The notes: generated by a model from the letters alone, not told the origin. Positions 42,645 to 52,758 are shown, numbered from the stretch's first letter. The stretch is 64,000 nt of DNA from Paenibacillus qinlingensis (GCF_013204845.1 NZ_JABMKY010000019.1:87114-151113); one strand, 5' to 3'. Numbers and translations are program-made.

Positions 42645-44960
42645 ATGAACAAAATGCAGTATTTCTTCTTATCCCTCATCTTTGTCATTCTGTTTACCTC
42701 AACGGAATCGGTTCTCACCACTTATAAAAAATCGCTGCTGAATGAACTGCAAAGCACGGAGGCTGCTCAATTGTCTGCCAAAGCTGTTGCCTTACAGTCT
42801 GTCATTAATCGTAATTTCAATTTGATGGTAAGTTTAGAGGCCTTTGTTAGCGCGGGCTATTTGCAAGACAAAAATGAACAAGAGATTCATGCTTATATGG
42901 AAGCTTTATATGCAGGTTCGCAAGCGTCTGCCTTTAATGTTGTGATTGCACCACATGGGGTTATGAATTACGTCTATCCCCCGAAAGGGAATGAGGACAT
43001 TATAAATTGGGATCTCTTGCATGATCCTCGATTGAATGTTCAGACGCAAGTCTATCAAGCTCTGCAAACAAAAAAAATGACGACCGACGGTCCCTTTATG
43101 CTGCTTCAAGGTGTGCAAGGTTTGGTCGCTCGCAAAGCACTTTTTCAAGATGGCGTTTTCTGGGGCTTCGTCTCTGTTGCCATTAACATGGACAAGTTAC
43201 TTATTGAAGCAGGGATCAAGGATGATGATTCTGAAGGGCCAAGGATGGCGATTCGAAGTCCAGGCATGGCAGCATTTTACGGGGAAAATGAAACATTCTT
43301 TCAGTCCCCTTTGATCTCAGTAATCGATCTTCAGGATACGAAATGGGAACTTGCAGCGACGCCTCCCGCCAACGCGGTACAAACGATCAATAATCAAATG
43401 CTTATTATTCGTTGTGCCATACTTCTCGTTTTATTTCTAGGTTTATTCTTCATTATCTATATCATTCGACAACGTGATCGACTCAGTGAAGCTGTGAATG
43501 AGCGTACTCAAGAGCTGCAGATCGCGAATGAAGATTTGACAGCAGTCAATGAAGAACTGATTGCAGGTCAGCAGGAGCTTCAGAAGTCCACGGAGCGGAT
43601 GAAGGAATCTGAGCAAATGTTGTCCTATATGGCCTACCATGATGTACTGACAGGGATACATAACCGCGCACATTTTCAAATGATTCTGAAAGAGCAAATT
43701 ACTAATAATGAGAGGAAGGGTACTTCGCTAGTCGTCCTTTTCTTTGATCTGGATAACTTTAAAATGGTCAATGATTCACATGGGCATCATATGGGGGACT
43801 ATATGCTGCAAGAGGTTGTTCATCGCATCCAGCAATCCAATTTGGCATTCCATACTTTTGCTAGATTTGGTGGGGACGAATTTGCAATTTTGTTGGAGAA
43901 TTGCGCAAGTGAGCTTGAGATTCAAAGCTTCTGTCGGCAACTCATTGCTGTCTTGAAACCGCCTTGCATATTGGCGAATCGCGCTTTTTTTATTAATGCG
44001 AGCATAGGTATAGTGCAGTATCCGTATGGCGGTGAGACGTGGGATGCACTGCTCAAAAATGCCGATATCGCCATGTATATGGCTAAGAAAGAAAGTGGCA
44101 GTTCCTTTTGTTTCTTCAATCAGCAGATGGAGATGTTATCGATTTCGAAGTTGGAAATGGAGAACCATCTCCGGCAGTCGCTGGATCGTAATGAGCTTGA
44201 AATTGTTTATCAGCCTCAGGTTGATTGCGTGAAAGGGGCAATTACGGGTGTTGAAGCACTTTTACGTTGGAATCATACGACGAAAGGTTACATTTCGCCG
44301 TCCGATTTTATACACGTATCGGAGGAAATAGGACTTATTGACGTGATTGGCGAATGGGTGCTCCGCGGCGCTTGCTCTCAGATGAAACTTTGGCATGATC
44401 AAACAAATGAACCGCTGACGATTTCCGTTAATATTTCTGTCAAACAGTTGCATGATGAACGGTTTGTGGATAAGGTTATGGCCATTCTGGAAGAGACGGG
44501 ACTGGAAGCGCGGTACTTAGAGATGGAAATCACGGAGAATGTAGCGATGCAGGACGAACAGATGGGCGTTCTGAATAAGCTTCGCCAATTAGGAATCTCC
44601 ATTTCCGTGGATGATTTCGGTACGCATTATTCGTCTCTAAGTTATCTGAAAAGGTTCCCCGTTACGAAGATTAAACTGGATCAGTCGTTTGTTCGCGGTA
44701 TTCAAACCGATGGCAAGGATCGCGCTATGATTAAAGCTATCATTTCTGTGGCGAATGCTTTTGGGCTGCACATGATTGCTGAGGGAGTAGAGACGGAAGA
44801 ACAAGCGGACTTCTTGGTGGAGAATGGATGCCATCACATCCAAGGCTATTATTTTTATAAACCGATGAAACCCGAACTGTTGCAAGCCATTTTGAAGGAA
44901 GAGCTGCATGAAAAATTGGCATTCTTAGGAGCAAAGCCTTTTCATACCTATGATATATAA
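42645..44960 (+). CDS. Membrane CHASE-GGDEF-EAL cyclic-di-GMP protein
   Basis: The protein of 771 aa has an N-terminal membrane span, a periplasm-type sensor with CHASE features (AVALQSVINRNFNLM, INWDLLHDPRLN) and a second span near residue 265. A coiled linker and a GGDEF domain with an intact ARFGGDEFAILLE follow. The EAL domain has GVEALLRW, an intact second-metal DDFGTHYSSLSYL and a later ...EGVET. Both catalytic motifs look intact, so it could make and degrade cyclic-di-GMP. ATG 42645 has GGGAGGAG 8 bases upstream; the ATG at 42597 has none. Confidence 0.92.
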   Translation: MNKMQYFFLSLIFVILFTSTESVLTTYKKSLLNELQSTEAAQLSAKAVALQSVINRNFNLMVSLEAFVSAGYLQDKNEQEIHAYMEALYAGSQASAFNVVIAPHGVMNYVYPPKGNEDIINWDLLHDPRLNVQTQVYQALQTKKMTTDGPFMLLQGVQGLVARKALFQDGVFWGFVSVAINMDKLLIEAGIKDDDSEGPRMAIRSPGMAAFYGENETFFQSPLISVIDLQDTKWELAATPPANAVQTINNQMLIIRCAILLVLFLGLFFIIYIIRQRDRLSEAVNERTQELQIANEDLTAVNEELIAGQQELQKSTERMKESEQMLSYMAYHDVLTGIHNRAHFQMILKEQITNNERKGTSLVVLFFDLDNFKMVNDSHGHHMGDYMLQEVVHRIQQSNLAFHTFARFGGDEFAILLENCASELEIQSFCRQLIAVLKPPCILANRAFFINASIGIVQYPYGGETWDALLKNADIAMYMAKKESGSSFCFFNQQMEMLSISKLEMENHLRQSLDRNELEIVYQPQVDCVKGAITGVEALLRWNHTTKGYISPSDFIHVSEEIGLIDVIGEWVLRGACSQMKLWHDQTNEPLTISVNISVKQLHDERFVDKVMAILEETGLEARYLEMEITENVAMQDEQMGVLNKLRQLGISISVDDFGTHYSSLSYLKRFPVTKIKLDQSFVRGIQTDGKDRAMIKAIISVANAFGLHMIAEGVETEEQADFLVENGCHHIQGYYFYKPMKPELLQAILKEELHEKLAFLGAKPFHTYDI

Positions 44961-45004
44961 ATACCAAAGAGGTGCCATTTGACTAAGGGCACCTCTTTGG
45001 TATT
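44961..45004. terminator. Perfect bidirectional terminator
   Basis: ATACCAAAGAGGTGCC and GGCACCTCTTTGGTAT are perfect 16-base arms. It separates the GGDEF/EAL gene from the convergent phosphatase gene. Confidence 0.9.
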
Positions 45005-45023
45005 TGAGAAAAGAAAAAGTTCA

Positions 45024-45830
45024 CTATAGCGGGACAATTTGCTTCTGTTTATTGTCGAAATAGACCCAATGCTGGAAGCCAATTTCTTTCAAGGTTTTCT
45101 GAACTTCTTCCCAATCGTCAGCAACGCGGCTAGGAACATGGGCGTCAGAACCGAAAGTAACCTCAACCCCGTAATGCAGCGCACGTTCTAGAATTTCATG
45201 GGAGGGGTACCAGCCGCCAACATCTTTCGTTTTGCCTGACGTATTAATTTCAATGGCAACACCGGATTCTCCGATGATTTTTAAAGTCTCATCGACCTTT
45301 GGTGTCGCAATATCGGAGAAGGCAGGGTAGAAGCCTTTCATTGCATCGATATGTCCAAGAATTTGGAACATTCCCGATCGAGCGGATTCAGCAATCAGAC
45401 GATAATACTCTTCCTTGTGCTCAACATGCTCAGCTTCGTTCAACTTCTTCCATCTGTTGCGATTGAAGATGCTCACGCCTCCGGATAGATGAACGGAGCC
45501 AATGATGTAATCGAACGGATACTTTGCGTATTCTTGCTTATAAATCTCCACGTGCTCTGGGAAATAATCAGACTCGACACCCAAAAGAACATTAATTTTG
45601 CTCGCATACGCTTGTTTGAGTTGAAGTACTTCCTCAATATAGCGGGGAAATTCACTTTTTGCCATGGCGATAGCAGGTTGTGCATGATCTTCGGAACTTC
45701 CAAAGTATGGAGAGTGATCTGAGATGCCAATTACTTGAAGGCCAGCTGCAATGGCTGCCTCAATATAGTCACGTATGGTATCTTGCGCATGTCCGCATCG
45801 CTCATGATGCGTATGTAGATCGAATTTCAC
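45024..45830 (-). CDS. hisJ: PHP-family histidinol phosphatase
   Basis: The 268-aa PHP protein opens with FDLHTHHERCGHA, the HxH metal site, followed by GISDHSPYF, the Glu in LGVESDYF, IGSVHLSGG, ILGHIDAMKGF and FGSDAHVPSRV. These are the expected trinuclear metal ligands. Members remove phosphate from L-histidinol phosphate in histidine synthesis; no other his gene is nearby. The start is GTG, with GGAGGA 6 bases upstream. Confidence 0.88.
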   Translation of the reverse strand: MKFDLHTHHERCGHAQDTIRDYIEAAIAAGLQVIGISDHSPYFGSSEDHAQPAIAMAKSEFPRYIEEVLQLKQAYASKINVLLGVESDYFPEHVEIYKQEYAKYPFDYIIGSVHLSGGVSIFNRNRWKKLNEAEHVEHKEEYYRLIAESARSGMFQILGHIDAMKGFYPAFSDIATPKVDETLKIIGESGVAIEINTSGKTKDVGGWYPSHEILERALHYGVEVTFGSDAHVPSRVADDWEEVQKTLKEIGFQHWVYFDNKQKQIVPL

Positions 45831-45927
45831 AGCAAGTCCTCCTAAAAATATTGATAGTTCCGGGGTCCCCGCAAAGTATTAAGAATAACCTGCGAAGGCA
45901 TTCGTCACTTTGTGGGGGAAGTTTATG

Positions 45928-46830
45928 CTATTCTGAACCAATAAATTGTGTTTCAGGCATTCCTTTGAGATCGCGAAGAAATTGTTGCATGGCAGAATTC
46001 AAGTATCTTCCTGACTTATATACTACGCCTACTGGATGGGTAATATCCAGTTCGTTCACTTTTACCATCTTCAATGAGCCATGTCGCAGTTCATCAGCAA
46101 CAGACATTTTGGATATGATCGCAACACCTAGATTTAACTCTACCATGCGTTTTACTTCCTCACTGCTAGACAACTCCATGACAATATGAGGCGAGACATC
46201 ATAGGATTTGAAGATTTGATCGACGAAGCGTCGACCTGCAGTTTCTGGGGAAAGCATGATAAATGGAATATTTCTAAGCTTCTCGATAGATAAATGTGTG
46301 AAACGACTAAGCGGATGGTGCGTGGAAACGATGAGTTCAAAATTATCATAGTAAAGCACAGAAGTCTCCAAAGCTGGATTCTTCTCAAACAAATACGTGA
46401 TCCCAATATCGATATGACCGTTTTCCACGGATGTCATGATCTGAGAAGAGGTCATGGAATGAATGGTCGTTTTAATCAGCGGGAATTGATCCTGGAAATA
46501 GGAAAGGACCCTCGGCAAGATCTGCATGGCAATGGAAGTCGTTGTGCCAATATGGATATGACCTTGAGGGGTTTGACTTAGATCCGAAAGACGCTGTTTC
46601 AGGTCACTGGTGATCCGTAATATTTTTTCCGCATGCTCCAAGAAAAGCTTTCCACTATCTGTTAAAGTAACAGGCTGATTACGATCAATGAGAATCGTAC
46701 CGAATTCATCCTCAAGACTTTTTATTTGCGCGGAAACGGCAGGTTGGGTCAAGTTTAGAATTTCACCAGCTTTACGAAAGCTCATCGTCTTAGAAATGGT
46801 GAGCAGGGTTTCTAACTGGTTCATATTCAT
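45928..46830 (-). CDS. LysR-family transcription regulator
   Basis: The 300-aa protein has the LysR winged helix at the N-terminus (LLTISKTMSFRKAGEILNLTQPAVSAQI) and the two-lobe effector domain. CysL/YwfK-like segments (GHIDIGITYLFEKNP) are seen, but the effector is unknown. AGGAGG lies 7-8 bases before ATG 46830. It is divergent from an MFS pump gene with a 262-base shared region, so it may regulate it, although the pump also has its own PadR partner. Confidence 0.9.
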   Translation of the reverse strand: MNMNQLETLLTISKTMSFRKAGEILNLTQPAVSAQIKSLEDEFGTILIDRNQPVTLTDSGKLFLEHAEKILRITSDLKQRLSDLSQTPQGHIHIGTTTSIAMQILPRVLSYFQDQFPLIKTTIHSMTSSQIMTSVENGHIDIGITYLFEKNPALETSVLYYDNFELIVSTHHPLSRFTHLSIEKLRNIPFIMLSPETAGRRFVDQIFKSYDVSPHIVMELSSSEEVKRMVELNLGVAIISKMSVADELRHGSLKMVKVNELDITHPVGVVYKSGRYLNSAMQQFLRDLKGMPETQFIGSE

Positions 46831-47092
46831 CAGATTACCTCCTGCAAGTTAGATGTAAGATCAAAGGTACAAATAAAATTTATCGAAATTGTAAAGGACA
46901 TAAAAACCTTTTCTTACTTTATTATATGATAGGAAGTGCTGACTAGGCAACAAGACAGGATAATTGAGAGTCACAGAGTACAAGCTACGGATGTATGAAA
47001 GAGAGTGACTCAAAATTATCTTTTCAAAATACTCAAATTTGAATATAATAATTTATGTAATTTAAAACATAACGAGTAAGGAGACTCTACGT
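46831..47092. promoter_or_regulatory. Divergent promoter region, LysR gene and MFS efflux gene
   Basis: The region is AT-rich, with ATTATATGAT near 46920 as a possible -10. No perfect operator palindrome was found by eye. The MFS gene has GTAAGGAG just before its start. Confidence 0.4.
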
Positions 47093-48619
47093 ATGTCTTT
47101 ATCACGTAAATCAAATCCGACCGTAACGGTTGTAGCCTTAATGCTAGGGCTCTTGCTGGCTTCTCTAGATCAGACGATTGTATCGACAGCGATGCCAACG
47201 ATTGTCTCTAAGCTGGGCGGCTTCAGCCAATTTGTTTGGGTGTTCTCGGCCTATCTGATTGCCAATGTGGCGGCAATGCCCATCTTCGGTAAACTTTCAG
47301 ATATGTATGGCCGCAAATTATTTTTCATTATCGGGATCGTCGTCTTTATGATTGGCTCTGCGTTATGTGGAACAGCGACGTCAATGACACAGTTGATCAT
47401 CTACCGTGCAATACAAGGTATTGGTGGCGGTGCGCTGATGCCGATTACCTTTGCTATTATTTTTGACATTTTTCCTCCAGAGAAAAGGGGTAAAATGCAA
47501 GGCTTATTCGGCGCAGTATTCGGATTATCCAGTGTGCTTGGGCCTATTATCGGGGCATACTTCACAGATCATGTGACGTGGGAATGGATTTTCTTTATCA
47601 ATTTACCATTAGGCATTATTTCTCTGATTATGATTATTTTCTCGTATCACGAGTCCGTGGAACATAGCAAGGCTAAGATTGATTGGGGCGGTACGGTTGT
47701 ATTAACGGCAGCTATCGTTTCACTGATGTTCGCATTGGAGTTTGGCGGCAAAGAGTATGCGTGGGGTTCGATGCAGATTATTGGGTTATTTGCAGGATTC
47801 GTCGTGCTGTTAGCAGGTTTTATTTTTATTGAGAAAAACGCAGCCGAGCCCATTGTACCATTAGATTTGTTCAAAAATCGGTTGTTTACATCCAGCATGG
47901 GAGTTAGCTTTGCTTATGGAGCGGTTCTCATATCGGCGGGGACGTACATTCCCTTGTTTATCCAAGGCGTATTCGAAGGTTCTGCGACATCGGCTGGCTC
48001 GACATTAACTCCTATGATGCTAGGTGTCGTCGTAAGTAGTGCATTAGGCGGTCGCTTTATCGGTAAATTCTCTTATCGGAATGTGCTATTAGTATCAGTC
48101 GCTCTTCTGCTGTTGGCGACATCGCTGCTTGGCGGTATTTCCATTGATTCGGAGAGATGGGTAATCACGACTTATATGATTATTCTCGGACTAGGTATTG
48201 GCGCTTGTTTCCCGATCACGTCGATGTCGGCACTTCACAAAGTGGATTTCCGTCGCAGGGGTACAGTAACATCCTTAGTTGCTTTCTTCCGTTCCGTAGG
48301 TTCTGCTATTGGAGTAGCGATATTCGGGAGCATTCAAGTCAATGCATTAAAAGACAAGATCACAACATCGCTCAATGATCCAGCTATGGCAGAGAAGTTC
48401 CAGGATGCACGTATGCTGCTTCAACCTGAAGTGAGAGCGAATATTCCTAAAGAGGTACTGCATAAGCTCCTAACCGCGTTGGCTGATTCGATTGCCGTTG
48501 TTTTCCAAACCACGATTGTCTTAGCTATACTAGGTCTTGCGTTCATTTTATTGATGGGAAATGCTAAACTAGAAGTTGGTAAAGCGCCTGTTAAAGGAGA
48601 TGTACCAGTAGGACACTAG
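47093..48619 (+). CDS. DHA2-family MFS multidrug efflux pump (EmrB/QacA type)
   Basis: The 508-aa protein is predicted to have 14 membrane spans. It has the DHA2 motif D1 LDQTIVSTAMPTI near residue 25, motif A GKLSDMYGRK near 65, motif C-like AVFGLSSVLGPIIGAYF near 140-155 and QGIGGGALMP near 108. This set marks proton-driven drug exporters. It is followed 13 bases later by a PadR gene, probably its repressor, an arrangement typical of inducible multidrug pumps. The substrate is unknown. Confidence 0.93.
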   Translation: MSLSRKSNPTVTVVALMLGLLLASLDQTIVSTAMPTIVSKLGGFSQFVWVFSAYLIANVAAMPIFGKLSDMYGRKLFFIIGIVVFMIGSALCGTATSMTQLIIYRAIQGIGGGALMPITFAIIFDIFPPEKRGKMQGLFGAVFGLSSVLGPIIGAYFTDHVTWEWIFFINLPLGIISLIMIIFSYHESVEHSKAKIDWGGTVVLTAAIVSLMFALEFGGKEYAWGSMQIIGLFAGFVVLLAGFIFIEKNAAEPIVPLDLFKNRLFTSSMGVSFAYGAVLISAGTYIPLFIQGVFEGSATSAGSTLTPMMLGVVVSSALGGRFIGKFSYRNVLLVSVALLLLATSLLGGISIDSERWVITTYMIILGLGIGACFPITSMSALHKVDFRRRGTVTSLVAFFRSVGSAIGVAIFGSIQVNALKDKITTSLNDPAMAEKFQDARMLLQPEVRANIPKEVLHKLLTALADSIAVVFQTTIVLAILGLAFILLMGNAKLEVGKAPVKGDVPVGH

Positions 48620-48632
48620 GAGGTTAACACAC

Positions 48633-49211
48633 ATGTCGATGAAGCTGGTCATTCTCGGACTATTAATGGAAGCCAATCGGCATACCTATGAGATTCGTCA
48701 AACGATGAAAGATCGCGGCATGACGAATTATATGAAGCTGCAAGACGGCTCGCTCTACTATGCCATGGATCAACTGCATAAGGATGGTCATGTAGAAGCA
48801 TTAGAAGTCGTGCGCGATACGAATCGCCCCGAGAAAACCATTTATCAAATTACGGAAGCTGGTAAGCAAAAATTTCAAGAACTGTTGTCTCATCAATTGC
48901 ATGAAGAGATTAAACATTATCATCCGCTCTATGTGGCACTGCCATTTACCGTTCATGGCGACCAAGCTAAGATTGCCGATATTCTTGAACATAAAATTTT
49001 GGAACAAAAAATGATCATGAACAAGATGAAAAGTTTGTACAACGAGCATTTGAACATTGTTCCACGAGTTGTTTTGCAAATGTTGGTTGGCAGCTATAAA
49101 CGTGCTTTTACCGAGTTAAAATGGCTAGAAGAACTGCAGCAGGATGCTCGAGATGGCAGGCTGCAGGAAAGAAATACGGAGCTCGATGTGAATTGGGATC
49201 GGATCGAGTGA
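48633..49211 (+). CDS. PadR-family transcription regulator
   Basis: The 192-aa protein has the PadR winged helix: KLVILGLLMEANRHTYEIRQ, LQDGSLYYAMDQLHKDGHVE and KTIYQITEAGKQKFQELL. The C-terminal half is helical for dimer formation. AGGAGG precedes the ATG and the gene closely follows the MFS pump, so it likely represses that pump and itself and responds to a pump substrate. Confidence 0.92.
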   Translation: MSMKLVILGLLMEANRHTYEIRQTMKDRGMTNYMKLQDGSLYYAMDQLHKDGHVEALEVVRDTNRPEKTIYQITEAGKQKFQELLSHQLHEEIKHYHPLYVALPFTVHGDQAKIADILEHKILEQKMIMNKMKSLYNEHLNIVPRVVLQMLVGSYKRAFTELKWLEELQQDARDGRLQERNTELDVNWDRIE

Positions 49212-49220
49212 AGCAAATTG

Positions 49221-49260
49221 AAAAAAGCACTACCTTGTCGAACAAGGTAGTGCTTTTTTT
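49221..49260 (+). terminator. Terminator of the MFS-PadR operon
   Basis: AAAAAAGCACTACCTTG and CAAGGTAGTGCTTTTTT are perfect arms around TCGAA. Confidence 0.92.
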
Positions 49261-49261
49261 C

Positions 49262-49460
49262 ATTAGTCCGAAATTAACGAATTAATTTCACTTTCAGCGG
49301 TATTAAAACTTAATTAGTCCGAAATAGCCTAACTAAATCGCATCTAATGACTCCCACAAGAGGAATATGGGTAATTAGTTCGGCGAAATCGGATTAATGG
49401 CTATACTTAAACGGAAATCCTAGGTTTAATTGAGCAAAATCGGATTAATGCAACTGTACA
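49262..49460. repeat. Intergenic region with short direct repeats, family B
   Basis: TTAGTCCGAAAT occurs at 49264 and near 49315, and AAATCGGATTAATG near 49386 and 49438. No gene sense. It has the same general look as other intergenic repeat patches in this window. Confidence 0.5.
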
Positions 49461-49471
49461 GTAGTCATCTC

Positions 49472-50269
49472 TTACTTGGTCGGTGACGATAACAAATTCA
49501 GCTGCGCTATGAAATGCGGTAAATCCGTGCAGACCAAGTCCGGCGTCAAACCAGCCGACGCCAGCTGCTCGTGCACATTGTCTGGCGTCGCAACGCCCGT
49601 CAGCACAAGAGCAGTGCGGCACCCCGCCATCGCACCTCCGCGGATATCGGTGTGCACGTTATCGCCGATGACCCAGACATCGGCGGCAGGCAGACCGAGC
49701 CGCTCAATGGCATACGCCATAATGATCGGCGAAGGCTTACCGATCACCACCGGCTCTACGCCGGAGGCGGCGGTGATCGAAGCGGCCAGGGAGCCCGCCC
49801 CTGGCATAAGCCCTCCATCCGACGGAAGCATCCGGTCGGGATTGGTTAAGACATAGGTCGCGCCATGTTTCAGATGGCGGACCGCTTCCGTCAGCTTCCC
49901 GTAGGTGAAGCTGCGGTCAATGCCCTGGACGACGTAATCCGGCGTCGTCTCCTCTAGTGCGAAGCCGGCTGCGTTCAAAGCAATCCGCAGGCCGTCTTCG
50001 CCGATCATATGCACGCGCTGACCAGCGCGCTGCTCGGTCAAGTACTGCGCAGCCGCCTGTGAAGACGTATAGACGGCTGCCGCGGGTACCTCCATGCCGA
50101 GCGCTTGCAGATGCTCGGCAACTTGTTCTGGGGTGCGGGACGAATTATTCGTCACCAAGAGGTAAGGCAATTGCTCCTGCTGGAGCCATTGCAAGAAAGC
50201 AGCGGCACCAGGGATAGGCTCGTGCCCTCTGTAAAGTGTGCCATCTAGATCGATTAGAAATCCGTTCAT
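49472..50269 (-). CDS. HAD-IIA family phosphatase (NagD-like)
   Basis: The 265-aa protein has motif I LIDLDGTLYRG, VTNNSSRTPEQVAEHL as motif II, a C2-type cap, the motif III Lys in VIGKPSPIIMAY and motif IV VIGDNVHTDIRGG. NagD-like enzymes dephosphorylate nucleotides or sugars. The gene is markedly GC-rich compared with its neighbours, with long open frames on the other strand. Its start overlaps the stop of the upstream kinase gene by 4 bases (ATGA), so the two are an operon. Confidence 0.9.
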   Translation of the reverse strand: MNGFLIDLDGTLYRGHEPIPGAAAFLQWLQQEQLPYLLVTNNSSRTPEQVAEHLQALGMEVPAAAVYTSSQAAAQYLTEQRAGQRVHMIGEDGLRIALNAAGFALEETTPDYVVQGIDRSFTYGKLTEAVRHLKHGATYVLTNPDRMLPSDGGLMPGAGSLAASITAASGVEPVVIGKPSPIIMAYAIERLGLPAADVWVIGDNVHTDIRGGAMAGCRTALVLTGVATPDNVHEQLASAGLTPDLVCTDLPHFIAQLNLLSSPTK

Positions 50270-51945
50270 CCTGTTGCTTCTCCTTTAGATAGGTAAGTTG
50301 TTGTGGGCAGCGTGATCTCGACGATCGTACCCTCCGTAAGTTTAGAGCTAATTTTCATGAATCCACCATGCGCTTCAATGATTCGGTAACAAACCATCAG
50401 TCCTAGTCCAGTTCCTTTTTCCTTAGTGCTATAGAAGGGTTCCCCAAGTTTGGGGAGGCGTTCAGGCGCAATACCACAGCCCTGATCCACGAAGCGAACA
50501 AGAATTTGATTGCCTGAACCTTTCAGCTCTGCATGAATTCGCAGATTTCCACCTTGCTCCATTGACTCTATGGCATTTTTCATAATATTAATAAAGACCT
50601 GCTTGATTTGATTCTCATCACACGTTACAGGCGGAAGCCCAGAATCTACCTCTGCTTCAATTTCGATATTAGAGAGCAGTGCTTGAGGCTGAAGTAGCTC
50701 GACAGTGCTCATGATGATCGTGTATAACGTACTAGTAACGAAGTGGGTAGCCTGTGGTTTAGAAACAAACAAAAACTCATTCACAATAAATTCTATACGC
50801 TGTAGTTCTTTTTGCATAATTTCAATGTAATATTGCTCCTTGGCAGAGCTTGTTTTGAGCAGCTTGAGGAATCCTTTTAAGGCGGTCAGCGGATTGCGGA
50901 TTTCATGTGCAACACCAGCAGCCAATTGTCCAACAGCAGACAGCTTATCGGATTTAATAAGCAACTCCTGCGTCTTCTTCAACTCCGTAATATCACTAAA
51001 TGTAATGACGGTACCTAGCAGCTGGCCACCCCCATCAAGCATGGGACTGGACATGTACTCAACGGGAAAACTGGCTCCATCCTTTTTCCAGAACAGGTCT
51101 TCATTCAATATTGCACCTTCACGTTGAAGCATTGTATTGACTGTCGTGTTTTCCTCCGGTATGACAAAAGTCCCATCCTCATGAAGCGGTCGAATTAAGT
51201 TATGTATGCGTCTACCTAACATTTCATCCACTTTCCAACCGGTAATGGCTTCCGCGGCCTTGTTCCAGAAAATGGTGCGTCCATTCGTATCAATGCCATA
51301 AATGCCTTCCGAAACCGAATTGAGAATGAGTTGATTTTGTTTGTAGAGCTTATCAATTTCTTTCTTCTGCTCCCTGATCTCAGTCAAATCTTTCAGAATA
51401 GCATAAACCCCAACGATTTGGTTACCCACCTTAGTGGGAACAAAAGTTACATTAGAAGGGATAGGGTATCCATTTTGATGTAAGAATGAAGCATCGAAAT
51501 TTTGGGGCATTCCTTCTGAAGCCACTTGGAAGTGGTGCAGCGTTTTGAGTAGATCAGGAGGGTGGATCATTGGAAGAAATGAGGCTGATTTGGAGGATTC
51601 TTCACCCAATCCGAGCAAGCTTTCAAGTCCATGATTCGAAGAAAGGATATCACCATCCAAACTAAAGGAAATGATGGAATCAGGATGGTTGTCGAAAAGT
51701 GATTTATATCGCTCCGCAGATTCCGAAATACTGGCTTCACGTCGCTTGAGTAACCTTATTACGAATAAGGCGAGTAACATTAATACGACGAACATCCCAC
51801 AATCGAGAGTGATGCTTGCCATGAGGTTATGTTGAAAAAAAGATAAGTGTTGCAAATAAAATAAAGGAATACTGATGATCGCTATGCCGCCTATCAGGTA
51901 GATTGTGAATTTTCGTGTACTTACAGGAGGGGGGTTCATCGTCAT
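50266..51945 (-). CDS. Membrane PAS-domain histidine kinase (sporulation-kinase-like)
   Basis: The 559-aa protein has two N-terminal membrane spans, two PAS domains (about 85-205 and 210-330), HisKA with LAAGVAHEIRNPLTALKGF (phospho-His near 352) and HATPase with NIMKNAIES and GTGLGLMVCYRIIEAHGG. This layout matches the KinB/KinE-type kinases that feed the Spo0 phosphorelay in Bacillales. No response regulator is adjacent, which is also usual for that class. The assignment to sporulation is by family likeness only. Confidence 0.85.
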   Translation of the reverse strand: MTMNPPPVSTRKFTIYLIGGIAIISIPLFYLQHLSFFQHNLMASITLDCGMFVVLMLLALFVIRLLKRREASISESAERYKSLFDNHPDSIISFSLDGDILSSNHGLESLLGLGEESSKSASFLPMIHPPDLLKTLHHFQVASEGMPQNFDASFLHQNGYPIPSNVTFVPTKVGNQIVGVYAILKDLTEIREQKKEIDKLYKQNQLILNSVSEGIYGIDTNGRTIFWNKAAEAITGWKVDEMLGRRIHNLIRPLHEDGTFVIPEENTTVNTMLQREGAILNEDLFWKKDGASFPVEYMSSPMLDGGGQLLGTVITFSDITELKKTQELLIKSDKLSAVGQLAAGVAHEIRNPLTALKGFLKLLKTSSAKEQYYIEIMQKELQRIEFIVNEFLFVSKPQATHFVTSTLYTIIMSTVELLQPQALLSNIEIEAEVDSGLPPVTCDENQIKQVFINIMKNAIESMEQGGNLRIHAELKGSGNQILVRFVDQGCGIAPERLPKLGEPFYSTKEKGTGLGLMVCYRIIEAHGGFMKISSKLTEGTIVEITLPTTTYLSKGEATG

Positions 51946-52225
51946 TGACTCTCATCTCTCCTTTTTTAGATTCTCTTTCATAGTTTAACAGGAATAGTTA
52001 TTATTTTGTATAATTTACCATTGTATTTGCATTTTAATTATTTTGTAGCGTTTATATACCAGGTTTCGACAATTTAAGTATGAAGGCAGAAATGTGGCGT
52101 GTATCTGAGTAGATGGAACTATTTTTGTTAAATTGACAGTATACTTGTCCTAAAATATTATGTATAATGTTGAAAAAGGTCGTTTTTCTGTGGAACTTAT
52201 TCACAAATGAGATCGGAGCGGAGCT

Positions 52226-52684
52226 ATGAAGGCTGAGTACATTAATCCCTTTTTGGAGTCGGCTAGAATCGTCATCGAGCAAGTTGCTAACATTCGCCCA
52301 ACGACAGGGCAGCTCGGCATTAAAGACGTCAAATTTGTGGAAAAGTATATCTGGATCCAAATTGGTATGACTGGACAAATGGAAGGCGACGTCGTATTCG
52401 GCTTGGCTGAAGATGTTGCTTTGAAAATGGTTTCTGCCATGATGGGTGGATTCGTCATTACTGAAATGGATGAAATGGGAAAGAGTGCCATTTCTGAACT
52501 GGGCAATATGATTAGTGGCAATGCGAGCACGATGCTCTTTAACCAAGGCGTTCGGGTAGACATTACACCACCGAAGTTAGTCCAATCTGCAACGGCAGCA
52601 GGATTTGTGCCGAAGAGAGCATTAACCATTCCTTTAATTATGGATGGCATTGGCGAACTAGACATTCAAGTGTTAATTACGTAA
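52226..52684 (+). CDS. cheX: CheX-like chemotaxis phosphatase
   Basis: The 152-aa protein has the CheX/CheC-type E...N motif in SAISELGNMISGNAST, and the full-length pattern of CheX (FVEKYIWIQIGMTGQMEGDV, FGLAEDVALKMVSAMMGG). CheX removes phosphate from CheY-P to reset chemotactic signalling. It is a single gene away from other che genes. CGGAGCGGAG upstream supports the start. Confidence 0.88.
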   Translation: MKAEYINPFLESARIVIEQVANIRPTTGQLGIKDVKFVEKYIWIQIGMTGQMEGDVVFGLAEDVALKMVSAMMGGFVITEMDEMGKSAISELGNMISGNASTMLFNQGVRVDITPPKLVQSATAAGFVPKRALTIPLIMDGIGELDIQVLIT

Positions 52685-52758
52685 TATAAGTAAGAACGTT
52701 GGAGTACCAGTATGATGGTAGCTCCATTTTTTTTGTGCGTAGAAGGGGGTGGAAGTGG

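Noticed and set aside
45845..45920. Terminator between the LysR and histidinol phosphatase genes
   Set aside because: CCCCGCAAAGT and ACTTTGTGGGG can pair, but the loop is long and no T run follows on either strand.
52052..52665. Two overlapping minus-strand frames opposite cheX
   Set aside because: The plus-strand cheX frame has family motifs and a ribosome site; the opposite frames have neither.
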